Below, in pieces: positions 32,150 through 39,425 of a DNA stretch of 64,000 nt. The notes beneath the pieces were generated by a model that saw nothing but the letters and a program-made list of their open reading frames with translations, was not told the DNA's origin and made no database searches. The stretch covers positions 620,001 to 684,000 of the forward strand of contig NZ_JAMLFW010000001.1 in assembly GCF_024256385.1 (NCBI RefSeq), in the 5' to 3' direction. This stretch comes from Anatilimnocola floriformis (GTDB lineage: Bacteria; Planctomycetota; Planctomycetia; Pirellulales; Pirellulaceae). Positions within the stretch are counted from its first letter, which is position 1; the number at the start of each line of letters is the position of its first letter. The position numbers were made by a program, and so were the translations under genes.

Positions 32150-34477
32150 ATGATTTCTCACTCTTTCCTCCGTGCTGCTTCGTTGTTGTTATTCTTCGCG
32201 CTGATAACTTTTGCGCAGGCCGAAGAGCCGAAGAATTACGACGGTTGCACAGCCACCGTCGATCGGTATTTTCTTGACGAAGTATGGGCAAAGGTCGGTT
32301 CGCAAAAGTGTCTGACCTGCCACAAAGAAGGTGGCGACGCCGAAGAGAGCAAGCTGCTGCTGCTCGATCCGCAGCGAGCCGTCGGCACGGCGCAAGATGC
32401 CGCTCACCGGCACAACCAGGCCGCTTTCGCCCGCATCGCGAAGATGAAAGAAGGGAAGGACTATCGCATTCTGCAAAAGATCGTCGGCGGTCTCGACCAC
32501 GGCGGTGAAGTGGTCCTCCCCGCCGATTCCACCGGCTACAAGATTGTCGCCGAATTCGTCAAACGAACGAACGACCCGCATGCCGGTTCTTCAAGCAAAC
32601 CGAGCGTGGAACTTGTCGAAGAGAAGAACGCGCCGCCGTTCTTCGCCGGCGTGGCGATGCTCGACGATCGCCGGCTGTTGCGGCGAGCCACGCTCTCGCT
32701 CGCTGGTCGCTTGCCAACGACAGCCGAAGTGGAACGGGTGCAGAAAGAAGGTCTGCAAGCCGTTCCTGCGATTCTCGACGAAGTGCTGAAAGAAGATGCC
32801 TTTTACACTCGGCTGCGCGAGGGTTTCAACGATATCTTTCTGACGGTTGGTTACGACGACGGCGCCGAATCGGCGTTGGCCTACGATCACTTCAGCAAGA
32901 CTCGCAACTGGACGCAGAACCACGATCTGAGCCACATCGAGAACGAGAAAGAGCGCACGCAGGCCCGCTACAAAATCTCCGATCAATATCGCGAAGCTTT
33001 GCTCCGCGAACCGATGAAGCTGGTCGAGCACATCGTTCGCAACGACCGTCCGTTCAGCGAGATCATCACGGCCGACTACATCATGATCTCGCCGTTCACC
33101 GCCCGCGGTTACGGCATTTACGATGAGCTGAAAGACAAGTTCAAAGATCCCGACGATCCGTTCGAGTTCATACCGGTCCGCCTCAAAGCCCTCGTCGGTC
33201 GAGAGAAGAGCCAGAATCAGGAATCGGCCACCGGCTTTTATCCGCACGCTGGCATCCTCAGTACCTTTCAATATCTCCGCCGTTATCCGACGACTGAAAC
33301 CAATCGCAATCGCCTGCGGGCGCGAATGTACTTTCAACATTTCCTCGGCATCGACGCGCTCGAACTTGCGGCTCGAGTTTCTGATGCAGCCGCGGTGACG
33401 GCGAAGTTCGAAACGCCTACGACACAAGCGGCCGAGTGCGTGGTTTGCCACAAAACAATCGATCCGATCGCCAGCCTCTTTCAGGATTACTACCACTTCG
33501 AAGGCGTGTACGGCCGGCGAAAAGGAGGCTGGTACAAAGACATGTTCCAAGCGGGCTTTGAGGGAGAAGAGATGCCCGCCGAAGAGCGTTGGCGGTCGCT
33601 CCCCTGGTTGGGCGAGCGCACGGTGAAGGATCCGCGGTTCGCGGTCGCGATGGTCGAGCATGTCTATTACATTCTCACCGGCCGCAAAGTGCTGCTGCCG
33701 CCCAAGGATCTCGACGATCCGCTCTTCACGGCCAAACGGCGGGCTTATCAAGAGCAACGCAAACTGATTGAGAACACCGCGCAGAAGTTTGCTGGCAACA
33801 ACTTCAATCTCAAGGGCGCATTCAAGGATCTGGTGGTTTCGGACTTCTATCGAGCGGATGGTTTAGCAACTTCCATCGGCGATCCCGCCCGCCGCGCCGA
33901 GCTCGATGACATCGGCCTGGTGCATTTGCTCACGCCGGAGCAAGTCGAACGCAAAACCGGCGCGATCTTCGGTCAACCCTGGGGCCGCCTGCGCGAACAG
34001 ATGGCCATGCTCTACGGCGGCATCGATTCGAAAGAAGTTACTGAACGGGCCGCCGATCCGAGCGGCGCGATGGGCGCGATTCAACGCATCCTGTCCAACG
34101 ACATTGCTTGCCGGCAGGTGCTGAAGGATTTTGCTCGTCCGGCGAGCGAGCGTTTGCTCTTTCCGCATATCGAAGCGACCGTGTTGCCCGGCGAAAGCGA
34201 CGACGGAGACAAACAAATCCGCCAGGCCCTCGTGGAATTGCACGAACGAATCCTCGGCCAATACCTCGCCGTCGACTCGGCCGAGATCGATCGATCGTTC
34301 AAGCTATTCGCCGGTGTCGTGGGCGATGCGAAGGATCGCAAGGGAGTCGAAAAAGTCGAAGCCTATCACTGCCGCACTCACGTCCCCGATGCGCCGAAGG
34401 ATCCGGAATACACAATCCGCGCTTGGCGCAGCGTGGTGACCTATTTGCTGCGTCGACAGGAATTTTTGTACGAGTGA
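32150..34477 (+). CDS. Secreted cytochrome-type protein, DUF1549-like with DUF1588-like region
   Basis: 775 residues with a signal peptide (about 1-24, ending AQA). A CxxCH lies at 54-58 (CLTCH) in a PSCyt1-like N-terminal segment. The DUF1549-like part begins 'DRRLLRRATLSLAGRLPTTAEV'. The middle has 'NRLRARMYFQHFLGIDALELA' and a second CxxCH at 430-434 (CVVCH) within 'AAECVVCHKTIDPIASLFQDY', similar to the DUF1588/DUF1585 segments of the DUF1592 cytochromes. So it differs in architecture from the PSD1-type proteins at 266 and 53862. It is followed by a DUF1501 gene across a gap holding a 27-bp inverted repeat. Envelope location likely; activity unknown. Confidence 0.83.
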   Translation: MISHSFLRAASLLLFFALITFAQAEEPKNYDGCTATVDRYFLDEVWAKVGSQKCLTCHKEGGDAEESKLLLLDPQRAVGTAQDAAHRHNQAAFARIAKMKEGKDYRILQKIVGGLDHGGEVVLPADSTGYKIVAEFVKRTNDPHAGSSSKPSVELVEEKNAPPFFAGVAMLDDRRLLRRATLSLAGRLPTTAEVERVQKEGLQAVPAILDEVLKEDAFYTRLREGFNDIFLTVGYDDGAESALAYDHFSKTRNWTQNHDLSHIENEKERTQARYKISDQYREALLREPMKLVEHIVRNDRPFSEIITADYIMISPFTARGYGIYDELKDKFKDPDDPFEFIPVRLKALVGREKSQNQESATGFYPHAGILSTFQYLRRYPTTETNRNRLRARMYFQHFLGIDALELAARVSDAAAVTAKFETPTTQAAECVVCHKTIDPIASLFQDYYHFEGVYGRRKGGWYKDMFQAGFEGEEMPAEERWRSLPWLGERTVKDPRFAVAMVEHVYYILTGRKVLLPPKDLDDPLFTAKRRAYQEQRKLIENTAQKFAGNNFNLKGAFKDLVVSDFYRADGLATSIGDPARRAELDDIGLVHLLTPEQVERKTGAIFGQPWGRLREQMAMLYGGIDSKEVTERAADPSGAMGAIQRILSNDIACRQVLKDFARPASERLLFPHIEATVLPGESDDGDKQIRQALVELHERILGQYLAVDSAEIDRSFKLFAGVVGDAKDRKGVEKVEAYHCRTHVPDAPKDPEYTIRAWRSVVTYLLRRQEFLYE

Positions 34478-34480
34478 TTC

Positions 34481-34628
34481 CATTGTCGTCGTTCGCTCCG
34501 CGAACGATGTATCGAGGTTGAACGGCGATTGGCACCGAAACGAGCCCCGCGAGTTTCGGATTTTGGCGAGAAGTGGTAGCACTAGAAATGGCCCGCGTTA
34601 GTCGTTCGCGGAGCGAACGACGACAATG
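34481..34628. repeat. Perfect 27-bp inverted repeat between cytochrome and DUF1501 genes
   Basis: Arms at 34481-34507 and 34602-34628 are exact reverse complements (starting CATTGTCGTCGTTCGCTCC and ending in the mirror) with 94 bp between. Each arm contains a smaller palindrome, CGTTCGC-TCC-GCGAACG. The left arm begins 4 bp after the cytochrome stop and the right arm ends 20 bp before the DUF1501 ATG, so the element fills the gap. Confidence 0.9.
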
Positions 34629-34648
34629 AGTCCAACGAAAGACCAACC

Positions 34649-35926
34649 ATGCGACGAGATTTTTTGAAGCTCTGCGGCCTCGCCGGACTAGGCCTCGCGC
34701 TGCCGTATCAACATCCCGACGCTCGCGCTGCCGAAGCAGACCAAGGCTACGCCGGCCCGTATTACATCGTGTTCAACGCCTCGGGCGGTTGGGATACGAC
34801 GTACCTGATGGATCCCAAGGGGATCAACGAGATCAATCGCCTCTACAAAGAGGGCGACATTCTCACCAAGGGAAATCACAAGTACGCGCCGACGGCTGCT
34901 CACAAAAACGGTGGCCTGAGCAACGAGGATTTCTACGAAAAGTTCGGCGACGAACTGATGGTCTTCAACGGCCTCGATTACTCGGTGAACAACCATTCGC
35001 CGGGCGCTCGCTACATGGCCACCGGCAAGCTCGACAGCATGGCATATCCCACGTTCGCTGCGCTCGTCGCCGGTTGCCAGGGACCGACGTGCCCGCTCGC
35101 GTTTCTCACGTTCGGCAACTATTCGAACACCGGCAACGTCGTCGCTATGTCGCGCGTGCCGTATTTGCCGTCGCTGCAAAAGATCGCGCTGGCCGATGCG
35201 ATCGAAGGGAATGCCCGCTCGCCGTATCACGATCAGTTCGCGCTCGATCGCATTGAGCAGGCCCTCGCCGAGCAGAACGAAATCGATGCTGCGCAGGCCC
35301 GTTTGCCGCGTGTCGAACGCGCGCAGAGCATGCTCTATGCCGCGCAGGTCAATTCCAAGGCGCTGCAGCGCGTGACGCAGTACGTCCCCGACAAAGTGCC
35401 GAAGGAACGCCTCTCGCAGCAAGCCGAGATCGCCCTGTCGTCGTTCAAGGCGGGTGTCTGCGTATCGGCCAATCTCTCGATCGGCCAGTTCGACAGCCAT
35501 GCCAACAACGACCCCGATCAAATGAAACTGCTGCCGGAGTTTCTCGAAGGGATCGCCTACGTGCTGCGGCGGGCCGAAGAGCTGAAGATTCGCGAGCAAC
35601 TCGTCGTGATCGTGCAAAGCGAAATGGGCCGCACGCCCAGCTACAACAAGGGAAACGGCAAGGACCACTGGTCGATCGGCTCGATCATGTTCCTCGGCAA
35701 GGGGATCAAGGGGAACCGCGTCCTCGGCGCGACCGACGAGAAGCAGTTCGGTGTGAACATCGACGCCAAGTCGCTCGCCCTTGATAAAGACAACGGCATC
35801 CGCATTCGCCCCGAGCACATTCACACCGCCCTGCGCGAGTTCGCCGGCATCGCTGAGCATCCATTCGCGAAGAAGTTTCCGCTGGGTGTGGTGGAGAAGG
35901 AACGGCTGCAAGGATTTTGGGGATGA
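34649..35926 (+). CDS. DUF1501 domain-containing protein, Tat-exported
   Basis: 425 residues, shorter than the paralogue at 4181 (490). The N-terminus is a minimal twin-arginine signal (R2-R3 in MRRDFLKLCGLAGLGLALP). Family segments include 'YYIVFNASGGWDTTYLMDPKG', 'VFNGLDYSVNNHSPGARYMATG', 'QFDSHANNDPDQMKLLPEFLEGIAYVLRRAEE', 'VIVQSEMGRTPSYNKGNGKDHWSIG'. The 'SEMGRT' and 'GKDHW' segments parallel 'GEFGRT' and 'GRDHH' of the other copy, a likely metal site. It is paired with the cytochrome gene at 32150. Its TGA overlaps the macro-domain gene start by ATGA. Confidence 0.9.
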   Translation: MRRDFLKLCGLAGLGLALPYQHPDARAAEADQGYAGPYYIVFNASGGWDTTYLMDPKGINEINRLYKEGDILTKGNHKYAPTAAHKNGGLSNEDFYEKFGDELMVFNGLDYSVNNHSPGARYMATGKLDSMAYPTFAALVAGCQGPTCPLAFLTFGNYSNTGNVVAMSRVPYLPSLQKIALADAIEGNARSPYHDQFALDRIEQALAEQNEIDAAQARLPRVERAQSMLYAAQVNSKALQRVTQYVPDKVPKERLSQQAEIALSSFKAGVCVSANLSIGQFDSHANNDPDQMKLLPEFLEGIAYVLRRAEELKIREQLVVIVQSEMGRTPSYNKGNGKDHWSIGSIMFLGKGIKGNRVLGATDEKQFGVNIDAKSLALDKDNGIRIRPEHIHTALREFAGIAEHPFAKKFPLGVVEKERLQGFWG

Positions 35927-36381
35927 AGACCGTAACTGGCGACTTGCTCGCGCTGGCGATGGCAGGAAAGTTCGATGCCATCGTGCATGGCTGTAATTGT
36001 CAGTGCACGATGGGCAAGGGAATCGCGCTCGCCATCAAGACGCAGTTCCCAGAGGCGTATCAAGCCGATCTGAAAACCGCCAAAGGTGACAAGGACAAGT
36101 TGGGCACGATTTCGACGGCATTGATCGAGCGGCCCGGAGCAAAATTCACCGTCGTAAATGCCTACACCCAGCTGAATTGGCGAGGCCGCGGTGTGTTGGC
36201 CGATTACGACGCGATTCGCGCAGCATTCCGGCAGATCAAGGCAACATTTGCCAGGCAACGAATCGGCTATCCGAAAATTGGCGCCGGCCTGGCGGGTGGT
36301 GACTGGGATGTAATTGTCGCAATCATTGATGAGGAACTCGCGGGCGAAGATCACACCGTGGTGGAGTTCAAGCCGGCCTGA
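35923..36381 (+). CDS. Macro domain protein, ADP-ribose-binding/hydrolase-like
   Basis: 152 residues from the ATG in the ATGA overlap; a TTG at 35917 is the alternative. The macro fold is seen in 'TGDLLALAMAGKFDAIVHGCNCQCTMGKGIALAIKTQFPEAY', where the HGCNC...MGKGIA loop binds ADP-ribose, and in 'YPKIGAGLAGGDWDVI', the distal loop. The MGKGIA type resembles the TARG1/DarG/Poa1 branch, which removes ADP-ribose from nucleic acid or acidic residues. It lacks the C-terminal winged-helix part of DarG, and no DarT-like toxin is adjacent. Function inferred: ADP-ribosyl hydrolase or reader. Confidence 0.88.
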   Translation: MKTVTGDLLALAMAGKFDAIVHGCNCQCTMGKGIALAIKTQFPEAYQADLKTAKGDKDKLGTISTALIERPGAKFTVVNAYTQLNWRGRGVLADYDAIRAAFRQIKATFARQRIGYPKIGAGLAGGDWDVIVAIIDEELAGEDHTVVEFKPA

Positions 36382-36383
36382 CC

Positions 36384-37091
36384 ATGAACAACTTCGGCTT
36401 GAGCGAACAGCGGATCTTCAATTCACAATTCGACCGCCGAGTCTGGCTGGCGGAGACACCCGCAGATACGGCGTTGATCTTTCTCGATGCCGAACTCTAT
36501 CTGCAGCGCGTGCACGCTATCGAAGTGCTGCAGCAACTGCTTAGCGATCAAAAAATTCCGCCAGTCTCAGCAGCGTTTGTCTCGAATCACAGCGCTGCCT
36601 CCCGGCATGCGGATTATGTTTGCAGCGACGCTTATGCAACCTTCATTGCCAAAGATGTGGTCGGTTGGCTGAAGCAGCAACAACCGGCGCTGCGCGAGTT
36701 CCTCATCATCGGCTTGAGCCTCAGCGGTCTCGCCGCGGCGCATATTGCTTCGCGGTACCAAGGCACTTTTCGGGCGGCGATTTGCCAGTCGCCGTCGTTC
36801 TGGTGGGAGCAGGGCCGTTTTGCTGCAGAGTTACCTGTCGCTAAGACCTCGCAACAATACTGGATTTGCGTCGGCAGTCGCGAAACGGACAGCGGCGTAT
36901 CGCATCCACCCTCGGGACTTCGGCAGGATTGGACACAGATTGCCGGTTGCGATTTTGTGTGCGCGGCGATGCGTGAGAAGGGCTACGATTTGGAATACCG
37001 CACGTATGATGGCGGTCATGATCCCGTCTGCTGGCGGGAGGATTTGCAGCAGGCGCTGCCCTGGTTATGGAAAGGCAACGCGTGTCCCTAA
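36384..37091 (+). CDS. Alpha/beta hydrolase, esterase-like (Fes/IroE type)
   Basis: 235 residues, starting 3 bp after the macro gene stop. The nucleophile elbow is 'IGLSLSGLAAAHIA' (GLSLSG) in the position of the enterochelin-esterase family, with the acid and His near the end: 'YRTYDGGHDPVCWREDL' supplies the catalytic His (GGHD), as in D-family esterases. An early 'TALIFLDAELYLQR' and 'SAAFVSNHSAASRHADY' match the family's first strands. No signal peptide. Substrate unknown; the close spacing to the macro gene suggests a shared transcript. Confidence 0.85.
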   Translation: MNNFGLSEQRIFNSQFDRRVWLAETPADTALIFLDAELYLQRVHAIEVLQQLLSDQKIPPVSAAFVSNHSAASRHADYVCSDAYATFIAKDVVGWLKQQQPALREFLIIGLSLSGLAAAHIASRYQGTFRAAICQSPSFWWEQGRFAAELPVAKTSQQYWICVGSRETDSGVSHPPSGLRQDWTQIAGCDFVCAAMREKGYDLEYRTYDGGHDPVCWREDLQQALPWLWKGNACP

Positions 37092-37459
37092 CCGTTACAC
37101 AAACCGTTCCCATCCTCCGCATCTTCGACATCGCGAAGGCCCGAGAGTTTTATCTGGACTTTCTCGGCTTCACGGTCGACTGGGAGCATCGCTTCGACGG
37201 CGTGTCGCCGATCTACATGCAGATTTCGCGAGCGGGCCTCACGCTGCATCTATCGGAGCATCACGGCGATTGCTGCCCTGGCTCGACGGTCTTCGTGCGC
37301 GTGACCGGACTCGAGGAATATCACCGCGAGATCATGGCCAAGGGCTATGGCTACCTGCGGCCGGGGATTGAGAAAACCTTTTACGGATCGATGTGCCTGG
37401 AGCTCATCGATCCGTTTGGGAATCGGCTGCGGTTGGATGAAGCGCTGCCGAAAGTGTAG
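37067..37459 (+). CDS. Glyoxalase superfamily (VOC/bleomycin-resistance-type) protein
   Basis: 130 residues overlapping the esterase end by 25 bp; a GTG at 37082 would shorten it by five. The fold is read in 'VPILRIFDIAKAREFYLDFLGFTVDWEHRF', 'IYMQISRAGLTLHLSEHHGD', 'VFVRVTGLEEYHREIMAKGYGY' and 'CLELIDPFGNRLRLDE'. This is the Ble-like half of the VOC superfamily, often annotated as glyoxalase superfamily protein; some relatives bind antibiotics, others have unknown ligands. His and Glu at the usual metal positions are only partly present, so catalysis is doubtful. Confidence 0.87.
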   Translation: MERQRVSLTVTQTVPILRIFDIAKAREFYLDFLGFTVDWEHRFDGVSPIYMQISRAGLTLHLSEHHGDCCPGSTVFVRVTGLEEYHREIMAKGYGYLRPGIEKTFYGSMCLELIDPFGNRLRLDEALPKV

Positions 37460-37463
37460 TCAT

Positions 37464-37498
37464 CACGCTCCGCGTGGTGCGCGCCACACGGAGTGTGG
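37464..37498. terminator. Twin hairpins at a convergent gene junction
   Basis: Two adjacent hairpins, CACG-CTCCG-CGTG (37464-37476) and CCACAC-GGA-GTGTGG (37484-37498), occupy the 47 bp between the convergent VOC gene stop and the sugar isomerase stop. The two are loosely related to each other in sequence. Position suggests a bidirectional terminator, though no T-run is present, so mRNA 3'-end protection is an alternative. Confidence 0.5.
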
Positions 37499-37506
37499 CG
37501 ACGAAA

Positions 37507-38355
37507 CTATCCGAGAATTTTCTTCTTCAGCCCGGCGAGCAGTTCCAGCGCACCGCCGATTTCGGCTTTTTGACGAACCGGATCCTGCGGGATTTCGCGC
37601 TCGATGGTCAACGGGCCGGTGTAGCCGATTTCTTGCAGCGTGCGGAGGTAGTTCTCCATGCCGACGTCGCCCTGGCCGAGGGCGACTTCCTGGCCCCATT
37701 CCTGGCCGGGGTTCTTCGCCCATTTGCCGTCCTTGCAGTGGACGCTGCGGACGTACTTGCCGACCTTGCGGAGCGCGGCGATCGGTTCGCCGTTGCCGTA
37801 AAGGATCATGTTGGCGGGATCGAAGTTGATGAACAGGTTGTCGCGCTGTACATCGCCGATGAACTGCAGCAGGCCGTCGGCTGACTCTTGTCCGGTCTCG
37901 AGATTCAACTGCTGATTGTTTTTGGCGATGTAATCGCAGACCTCGCGAGTGATGGCGATGATTTCCGCGTACAGCGGATCGTTTTTGTCGTGCGGCACGA
38001 AGCCAATGTGCATGCCGATGGTCTGGCAGCCGAGCAACTTAGCGAAATCGGCGATCTCTTTGGTTTCCTTGGTGCGCGCGACCCGCGTTTCCGGCGGCAC
38101 GAGGCCGACCGTGCGCGAGACAGTCGGAATATCGGCGTAGCTTTCACCTTCAAAGCCGCAGAAGACGCACGTCAGCGTGATGTTGTACTCGGCGAGCTTC
38201 TTCAGAAAGGCATCGGCGGCGGCTTGCGTGCGGGTCGCTTCATGCGGCGCGTGAATCTGAATCGTTGGCACGCCCAAATCGCGCGCCACTTCCAATTTCA
38301 CGCCGAGGCCAGCGTCGACGCTGGTGAAAACACCGAGAGGCCAGGGGGATGACAT
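37507..38355 (-). CDS. Sugar phosphate isomerase/epimerase (TIM-barrel, xylose-isomerase-like)
   Basis: 282 residues from ATG 38353-38355; a longer frame upstream reads through the dispersed AATCTGCAATC repeats and is not credible. AP endonuclease 2-type TIM barrel: 'PLGVFTSVDAGLGVKLEVARDLGV', 'LGCQTIGMHIGFVPHD', 'NLETGQESADGLLQFIGDV' (metal-binding Glu), 'NLFINFDPANMILYGNGEPIAAL' (Asp), 'VRSVHCKDGKW' (His, Asp) and 'LTIEREI' (final Glu). The metal-ligand set is intact. Substrate not predictable. It lies downstream of the ABC ATPase gene on the same strand, separated by the repeats. Confidence 0.92.
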   Translation of the reverse strand: MSSPWPLGVFTSVDAGLGVKLEVARDLGVPTIQIHAPHEATRTQAAADAFLKKLAEYNITLTCVFCGFEGESYADIPTVSRTVGLVPPETRVARTKETKEIADFAKLLGCQTIGMHIGFVPHDKNDPLYAEIIAITREVCDYIAKNNQQLNLETGQESADGLLQFIGDVQRDNLFINFDPANMILYGNGEPIAALRKVGKYVRSVHCKDGKWAKNPGQEWGQEVALGQGDVGMENYLRTLQEIGYTGPLTIEREIPQDPVRQKAEIGGALELLAGLKKKILG

Positions 38356-38398
38356 GGTGGGTTTCCTTGCTTTTGATTTGGAAAGTTCTTGGTGGGTT

Positions 38399-38495
38399 AA
38401 TTGCAGATTGCAGATGTCAGATTGCAGATTAGGAGAAGAGAGAATTTCAAATTGCATTTTTCAATTTGCAATCTGCCATCCTCAATCTGCAATCA
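38399..38495. repeat. AATCTGCAATC-type repeats, inverted cluster
   Basis: Three ATTGCAGAT-like copies in one orientation (38400-38430) face two AATCTGC-like copies in the other (38463-38494), separated by an A/T-rich stretch. The same motif appears in three other intergenic gaps (near 7463, 49669 and 52791). It could fold into a hairpin and end the ABC transcript. Confidence 0.75.
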
Positions 38496-39425
38496 AGTCC
38501 TCACGCCCAGCCCCTTGGTTAGCAGCATGAATGCCGACTCCAAGTTCACCTCTTCCTCGCGGAAGAGTTTTATAGGATAGCCGCTGTGGACCAGCAATGT
38601 GGAGAGTTCGGTATAGTCCTTCACCCCTTCATTCAGGGTGACGACGAGTCGCGCGGGCTCTTGGTCGACGCTCGCGACGAGTGGATGTTTGCTCAGCAGA
38701 TTGGCCGCCGTGGGCAGATCGCCGATGAGCTCGACGTGCAGCACGATGCGCGGGCGGACGCGTTGAATCGCCTCTTCGACCGTGCCGCTGAAACCCATCA
38801 CGCCGCGGTCGATGATGCCGACCTTGTTACACATGTCGGCCAACTCGGGCAGAATGTGGCTGCTGACCATGATCGTTTTGCCCTGCTGGCCGAGGCGGCG
38901 GAGGACGGCTCGCATCTCGATGCGGGCTCGCGGATCAAGACCGCTCAGCGGCTCATCGAGCAGCAAAACTTGCGGTTCGTGCAGCAGCACGCGGGCCAGG
39001 CCGAGGCGCTGCGTTTGGCCGCGCGAGAGGGTGTTGGCGTAGGCATCGCGCTTGAAATCGAGATCGACCAGGTCGAGCTTGTCGTTGCAAACGCGGCGGC
39101 GCTCGGAACCAGAAATGCGATACGCGGCAGCGAAAAATTCGAGGTACTCGATCACCTTCATGTCGTCATACACGCCGAAGAAATCGGGCATGTAACCGAC
39201 CAGGCGGCGAATCTCTTCCGGCTTGTTGAGGACCGAGTGGCCGCAGACATACGCTTCGCCCGACGACGGCTGGAGGAGCGTCGAGAGGATTTTCATCGTC
39301 GTCGTTTTGCCGGCGCCGTTGGGGCCGATAAAGCCGAATAGATCGCCGGCTTGCAGGTCCAGGTTGATGTCCTGAATCGCATACGCTTCGTCGTATTTTT
39401 TCGTCAGGGCGACGGTTTTGATCAT
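38493..39425 (-). CDS. ABC transporter ATP-binding protein
   Basis: 310 residues. The Walker A GPNGAGKTT is at 34-42, then a Q-loop-equivalent 'VGYMPDFFGVYDDMKVIEYLEFFAAAY', the signature LSRGQTQRL (R in place of the usual G), Walker B 'VLLLDEPLSGLDP' and the H-loop 'MVSSHILPEL'. The 'MPDFFGVYDD' variant and C-terminal 90-residue extension match the CcmA/NatA-like exporter ATPases. Its start overlaps the end of the 739-residue membrane protein gene by 4 bp, so the two are coupled. A multi-TM permease is not adjacent. Confidence 0.93.
   Translation of the reverse strand: MIKTVALTKKYDEAYAIQDINLDLQAGDLFGFIGPNGAGKTTTMKILSTLLQPSSGEAYVCGHSVLNKPEEIRRLVGYMPDFFGVYDDMKVIEYLEFFAAAYRISGSERRRVCNDKLDLVDLDFKRDAYANTLSRGQTQRLGLARVLLHEPQVLLLDEPLSGLDPRARIEMRAVLRRLGQQGKTIMVSSHILPELADMCNKVGIIDRGVMGFSGTVEEAIQRVRPRIVLHVELIGDLPTAANLLSKHPLVASVDQEPARLVVTLNEGVKDYTELSTLLVHSGYPIKLFREEEVNLESAFMLLTKGLGVRT

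Noticed and set aside
34688-35911. 407-codon open frame antisense to the DUF1501 gene
   Set aside because: Shadow of the DUF1501 coding frame, with no independent start signal or motif.
35923-36381. DarTG toxin-antitoxin system
   Set aside because: The macro domain resembles DarG, but it lacks the C-terminal part and no DarT-like gene is adjacent.
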